Shown piece after piece: positions 4,629 through 6,605 of a DNA stretch of 6,605 bases (its first letter is position 1; each line of letters begins with the position of its first letter). Made by a program: the position numbers and the translations under genes. Source of the stretch: Actinotalea sp. (lineage in GTDB: Bacteria > Actinomycetota > Actinomycetes > Actinomycetales > Cellulomonadaceae); assembly GCA_014360395.1 (NCBI GenBank), contig JACIXM010000117.1:1-6605 (forward strand), read 5' to 3'. A model generated the notes under the pieces. The model was not told the DNA's origin, made no database searches, and saw only the letters and a list, made by a program, of their open reading frames with translations.

Positions 4629-5399
4629 TCAGAACAGCGGCCAGGGCACCGCCGGCATGTCGCTGTCGTGGTCGGGGAAGACGCCGTCGCGCAGGAGCCG
4701 CTCGCAGCGGCCCGCCAGCGCGTCGAGCTCGTCGTCGTCGAGCAGCTCGGCGAGCCGGTTCCCGAGCGCCCCGGCCAGGCCGGCGCGCACCCGCTCCACA
4801 CCCGCCACCTCCTCCGGGGTGAGCGGCTCCCCGACCCAGCCCCACAGCACGGTGCGGAGCTTGGGATCGACGTGGAACGTCACGCCGTGGTCCACCCCGA
4901 GGCGCCCGCCGTCGGCCAGCGGCAGCACGTGCCCGCCCTTGCGGTCGGCGTTGTTGACCAGCACGTCGAAGACCGCCATCCGGCGCAGGGCCGGGGTGTC
5001 CTCGTGGACGAGGGCGACCGCGCGTCCGGTCTGGTCGCTGCCCTCGAGGACGGTGCGCCAGCCCTGCCCCGGCACCTCCCCGGCGTCGACGAGGTCGACG
5101 GGGTCCTGCTCAGGGTCCGGTTCGTGCCACAGCTGCACCATGCCCGGCCCCAACGGGCCCTCCCTCAGCCAGGTCCGTGGGACGATCCCCCAGCCCAGCG
5201 CCTCGGAGACGCTGTACGCCGCGACCTCCCGCCGGGCGAGGGTCCGGTCCGGGAAGTCCCACAGCGGCCGCTCTCCCGCGACCGGCTTGTAGACGACGGC
5301 GGTCTGTCCGATCCGGCCGACGAACGTCGCGTTGGACGCCACGGTGATCCGACCGACGAGCGCCAGCTCGCCGTCGTCGAGGTCGACCGTCGTCGTCAC
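4629..5399 (-). CDS. SCO1664-family protein (TIGR03843), PI3/PI4-kinase-like
   Basis: A 256-residue cytoplasmic protein of the SCO1664 family, a member of a three-gene module widespread in Actinobacteria. With GTG at 5399 as residue 1: SNATF at 22-26 in a glycine/Ser-Asn loop, a YKP motif with Lys38 as the likely ATP-contacting lysine, Glu58 in RREVAAY, the catalytic-loop-like FDVLVNNADRKGGHVL at 144-159 with Asp152, and GVDHGVTFH at 168-176 with Asp170 where kinases have DFG. This order matches phosphatidylinositol 3-/4-kinase-like folds, so phosphotransfer is likely, but no substrate is known. The start at 5399 is chosen because GTG overlaps the DUF3090 stop as GTGA and is preceded by GAGG at a suitable distance; a GTG at 5420 has no such site. 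Translation is probably coupled to the DUF3090 gene. It is the last gene of the trio. Confidence 0.93.
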   Translation of the reverse strand: MTTTVDLDDGELALVGRITVASNATFVGRIGQTAVVYKPVAGERPLWDFPDRTLARREVAAYSVSEALGWGIVPRTWLREGPLGPGMVQLWHEPDPEQDPVDLVDAGEVPGQGWRTVLEGSDQTGRAVALVHEDTPALRRMAVFDVLVNNADRKGGHVLPLADGGRLGVDHGVTFHVDPKLRTVLWGWVGEPLTPEEVAGVERVRAGLAGALGNRLAELLDDDELDALAGRCERLLRDGVFPDHDSDMPAVPWPLF

Positions 5400-5956
5400 A
5401 CCGCCCTCGGCGGCGGGCACGCGTGGCCGTCCGGGTCGACCGGCTGACCGCAGTGCGGGCAGGTGGGCCGGCCGGCGCGCACCACCTGGCGCGTGCGCTG
5501 CACGAACGCCCGGGCCGTGCCGACCGGGATCTTGACGACCAGGACCTCGGCGGGCTCGTCCGTGCCGTCGGCGTCGGGCTCGAGGGCGTCGTCGTCGGCC
5601 TCGTCCGGCAGCGGGAACGCCTCGAGGACCACCTGCGCCGTGCGCGGGTCCCAGCCCAGGCGCATGATCCCCACGCGGAACTCCTCCTCGACCGGCTGGT
5701 CGAGGGGGCCGTCGTCGATGAGCTCCGCGGGGGTGGTCGCCGGGACGCTGACGCCGCTGGCGGGGTCCGCGTCGAGCGCCGTCAGCATCTCGTCGAGCTT
5801 GTCCGCCAGCACCGCGGACTGCTCCTTCTCCAGCACGACGCTGGTGGAGCGGGCGCCGGTGCGCGCCTGGAGGTAGAAGGTCCGCTCCCCCGGGCGGCCG
5901 ACCGTGCCGACGACGACGCGGTCCGGCCAGTCGAACTCGTGGACGACGGGGGGCAT
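5396..5956 (-). CDS. DUF3090 family protein (SCO1663-like, TIGR03847)
   Basis: A 186-residue cytoplasmic protein of unknown function, the middle member of the actinobacterial trio. The N-terminus (HEFDWPDRVVVGTVGRPGER at 6-25, then FYLQAR) and the segment FRVGIMRLGWD at 93-103 are family marks. An acidic low-complexity stretch lies at about 117-137. The C-terminus carries a small zinc-binding motif, C166-x2-C169 in CPHCG and H178-x-C180 in GHAC, directly after AGRP. Its last residues (PPPRAV) seem to differ from the CPR-plus-NG ending I recall for relatives. The gene follows the phosphatase by 30 nt and overlaps the next gene by 4 nt (GTGA). It has its own leaderless promoter signal, so it may be expressed separately from the first gene. 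A role as an adaptor or regulator of the kinase-like protein is inference. Confidence 0.93.
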   Translation of the reverse strand: MPPVVHEFDWPDRVVVGTVGRPGERTFYLQARTGARSTSVVLEKEQSAVLADKLDEMLTALDADPASGVSVPATTPAELIDDGPLDQPVEEEFRVGIMRLGWDPRTAQVVLEAFPLPDEADDDALEPDADGTDEPAEVLVVKIPVGTARAFVQRTRQVVRAGRPTCPHCGQPVDPDGHACPPPRAV

Positions 5957-5962
5957 GCGGTC

Positions 5963-5968
5963 AGTCTA
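5963..5968 (-). promoter_or_regulatory. -10 element of a possible internal leaderless promoter for the DUF3090 gene
   Basis: On the minus strand TAGACT is followed by 6 nt and then ATG at 5956, inside the 30-nt gap after the phosphatase stop. There is no Shine-Dalgarno sequence in front of this ATG, which favours a separate leaderless transcript over translation from the phosphatase mRNA. Confidence 0.45.
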
Positions 5969-5986
5969 CGAGCGCGCTGCTGTGGC

Positions 5987-6605
5987 TCAGCCTGCGGCCG
6001 CGGCGCGCCCTGCGTCGTCGGTGGGTGCGGCCGGGCCCGGGTGCGCGACGGCGTGACCGCCGAGCCCCGCCCCGCCCCCGACGGCCGCGTCCCCGACGGG
6101 CCCGGTCGCGGCGAGCCACGACAGGTCGCCGGCGTCCGTGTTCATGGCGACGACGTCGGGCCGCGCGGTCCCGTACCGGACGATCGAGACCGAGGCCGGG
6201 CCGACGTTGAGGCGCTGGAAGAGGTCCAGGTGCATGCCGAGGGCGTCGGCGAGGACCGCCTTGATGAGGTCGCCGTGGCTGACGACGGCCCAGACCGCCG
6301 TCGGACCGCGCTCGGCCTCCACGGCGGCGTCGTGACGACGGACCGCGGCGACGGCGCGGGCCTGCATCGCGGCGAGGGACTCGCCGCCCGGGAAGACGAC
6401 GGCGGCGGGATGGTTCTGGACGACCGTCCACAGCGGCTCCGTGGCCAGGTCGCCGAGCGACCGACCCTGCCACTGCCCGTAGTCGCACTCCGTCAGGGCG
6501 TCGTCGACGGCCACGTCGAGCGGCCCGGGCTGCCGGTCGAGCAGCGCCTGCGCGGTCTCCCGGCAGCGCTCCAGAGGGCTGGAGACCACGGCGGCCAGGG
6601 ACACC
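5987..6605 (-). CDS. Histidine phosphatase/phosphomutase-like protein (SCO1662, MSMEG_4193 family), missing N-terminus
   Basis: About 206 codons are visible; the 5' end with the RHG catalytic motif lies beyond the right edge. What remains shows the histidine phosphatase superfamily: SSPLERCRETAQ with its substrate-binding Arg, TECDYGQWQGRSLGDL with the acidic catalytic residue, FPGGESL, and VVSHGD with the second catalytic His, followed by IKAVLADALGMHLDLFQ. The segment NVGPASVSIVRYG and the glycine-rich tail VGGGAG fit the MSMEG_4193 subfamily, which is annotated as a putative phosphomutase but is more likely a phosphatase. After that tail comes a low-complexity Ala/Gly/Pro extension of about 25 residues. 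It is the first gene of the trio. The GTG at 6604 lies within the conserved domain and is not a start. Confidence 0.92.
   Translation of the reverse strand, partial: VSLAAVVSSPLERCRETAQALLDRQPGPLDVAVDDALTECDYGQWQGRSLGDLATEPLWTVVQNHPAAVVFPGGESLAAMQARAVAAVRRHDAAVEAERGPTAVWAVVSHGDLIKAVLADALGMHLDLFQRLNVGPASVSIVRYGTARPDVVAMNTDAGDLSWLAATGPVGDAAVGGGAGLGGHAVAHPGPAAPTDDAGRAAAAG

Noticed and set aside
4550..4801. N-terminal extension of the sigma factor up to 4801
   Set aside because: The added residues are Ser/Arg/Pro-rich, overlap the end of the SCO1664-family gene in another frame, and precede a normal ECF N-terminus with its own promoter.
5400..5420. GTG at 5420 as start of the SCO1664-family gene
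   Set aside because: No ribosome binding site upstream and a 25-nt overlap, against a GTGA overlap with GAGG for the start at 5399.
4524..5447. A 307-codon plus-strand frame opposite the SCO1664-family gene
   Set aside because: Antisense to a well-recognised gene; composition typical of complementary-strand frames in GC-rich DNA.
1..6605. CRISPR array, insertion sequence, tRNA/rRNA, phage or defence genes
   Set aside because: No spaced direct repeats, transposase, terminal inverted repeats or RNA-gene signatures were seen; the genes form an ordinary actinobacterial chromosomal region.

Overview
The window is very GC-rich, with strong G/C bias at third codon positions, so antisense and out-of-frame reading frames stay open for long stretches. 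Gene content points to Actinomycetota: the SCO1662/SCO1663/SCO1664-type trio, a DUF3090 protein, a DUF2332 protein and an ECF sigma factor with a fused SnoaL-like domain. Protein style and the dense leaderless promoters suggest a Micrococcales-type genome (Cellulomonas-like), but that placement is inference.

Layout, left to right. (1) 1-231, minus: the N-terminus of an exported or membrane-anchored protein that runs off the left edge. (2) 232-293: a compact divergent promoter region. (3) 294-716, plus: a rhodanese lipoprotein whose start codon and -10 box lie inside a CsoR/CstR-like palindrome. (4) 848-1387, plus: a GNAT-like protein, followed by a strong hairpin. (5) 1513-2433, plus: a class II (SIRT4-like) sirtuin. 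(6) 2464-3444, plus: a DUF2332 protein. (7) 3482-3503: a GC hairpin between convergent genes. (8) 3515-4549, minus: an ECF sigma factor with a C-terminal SnoaL-like domain. (9) 4629-6605, minus: the actinobacterial trio, transcribed in the order phosphoglycerate-mutase-like phosphatase (cut by the right edge), DUF3090 zinc-ribbon protein, PI3/PI4-kinase-like SCO1664 protein.

The clearest pattern not captured by gene calls is that seven of the nine genes have a TAnnnT-like -10 hexamer ending 6 or 7 nt before the start codon, with no Shine-Dalgarno sequence. This marks them as leaderless transcripts and decides several starts. The SCO1664-family gene is the exception: it has a GAGG motif and a GTGA stop/start overlap with the DUF3090 gene, so it is translationally coupled. 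The ninth start lies outside the window.

How the genes work together: the trio is a conserved module of unknown function (a phosphatase, a small zinc-binding protein and a kinase-like protein). The GNAT-like protein and the sirtuin could be acylation and deacylation partners, but only adjacency supports that. The rhodanese and its operator suggest extracytoplasmic sulfane-sulfur handling under copper or persulfide control. I see no mobile elements, CRISPR arrays, tRNA or rRNA. No intergenic gap exceeds about 135 bp.
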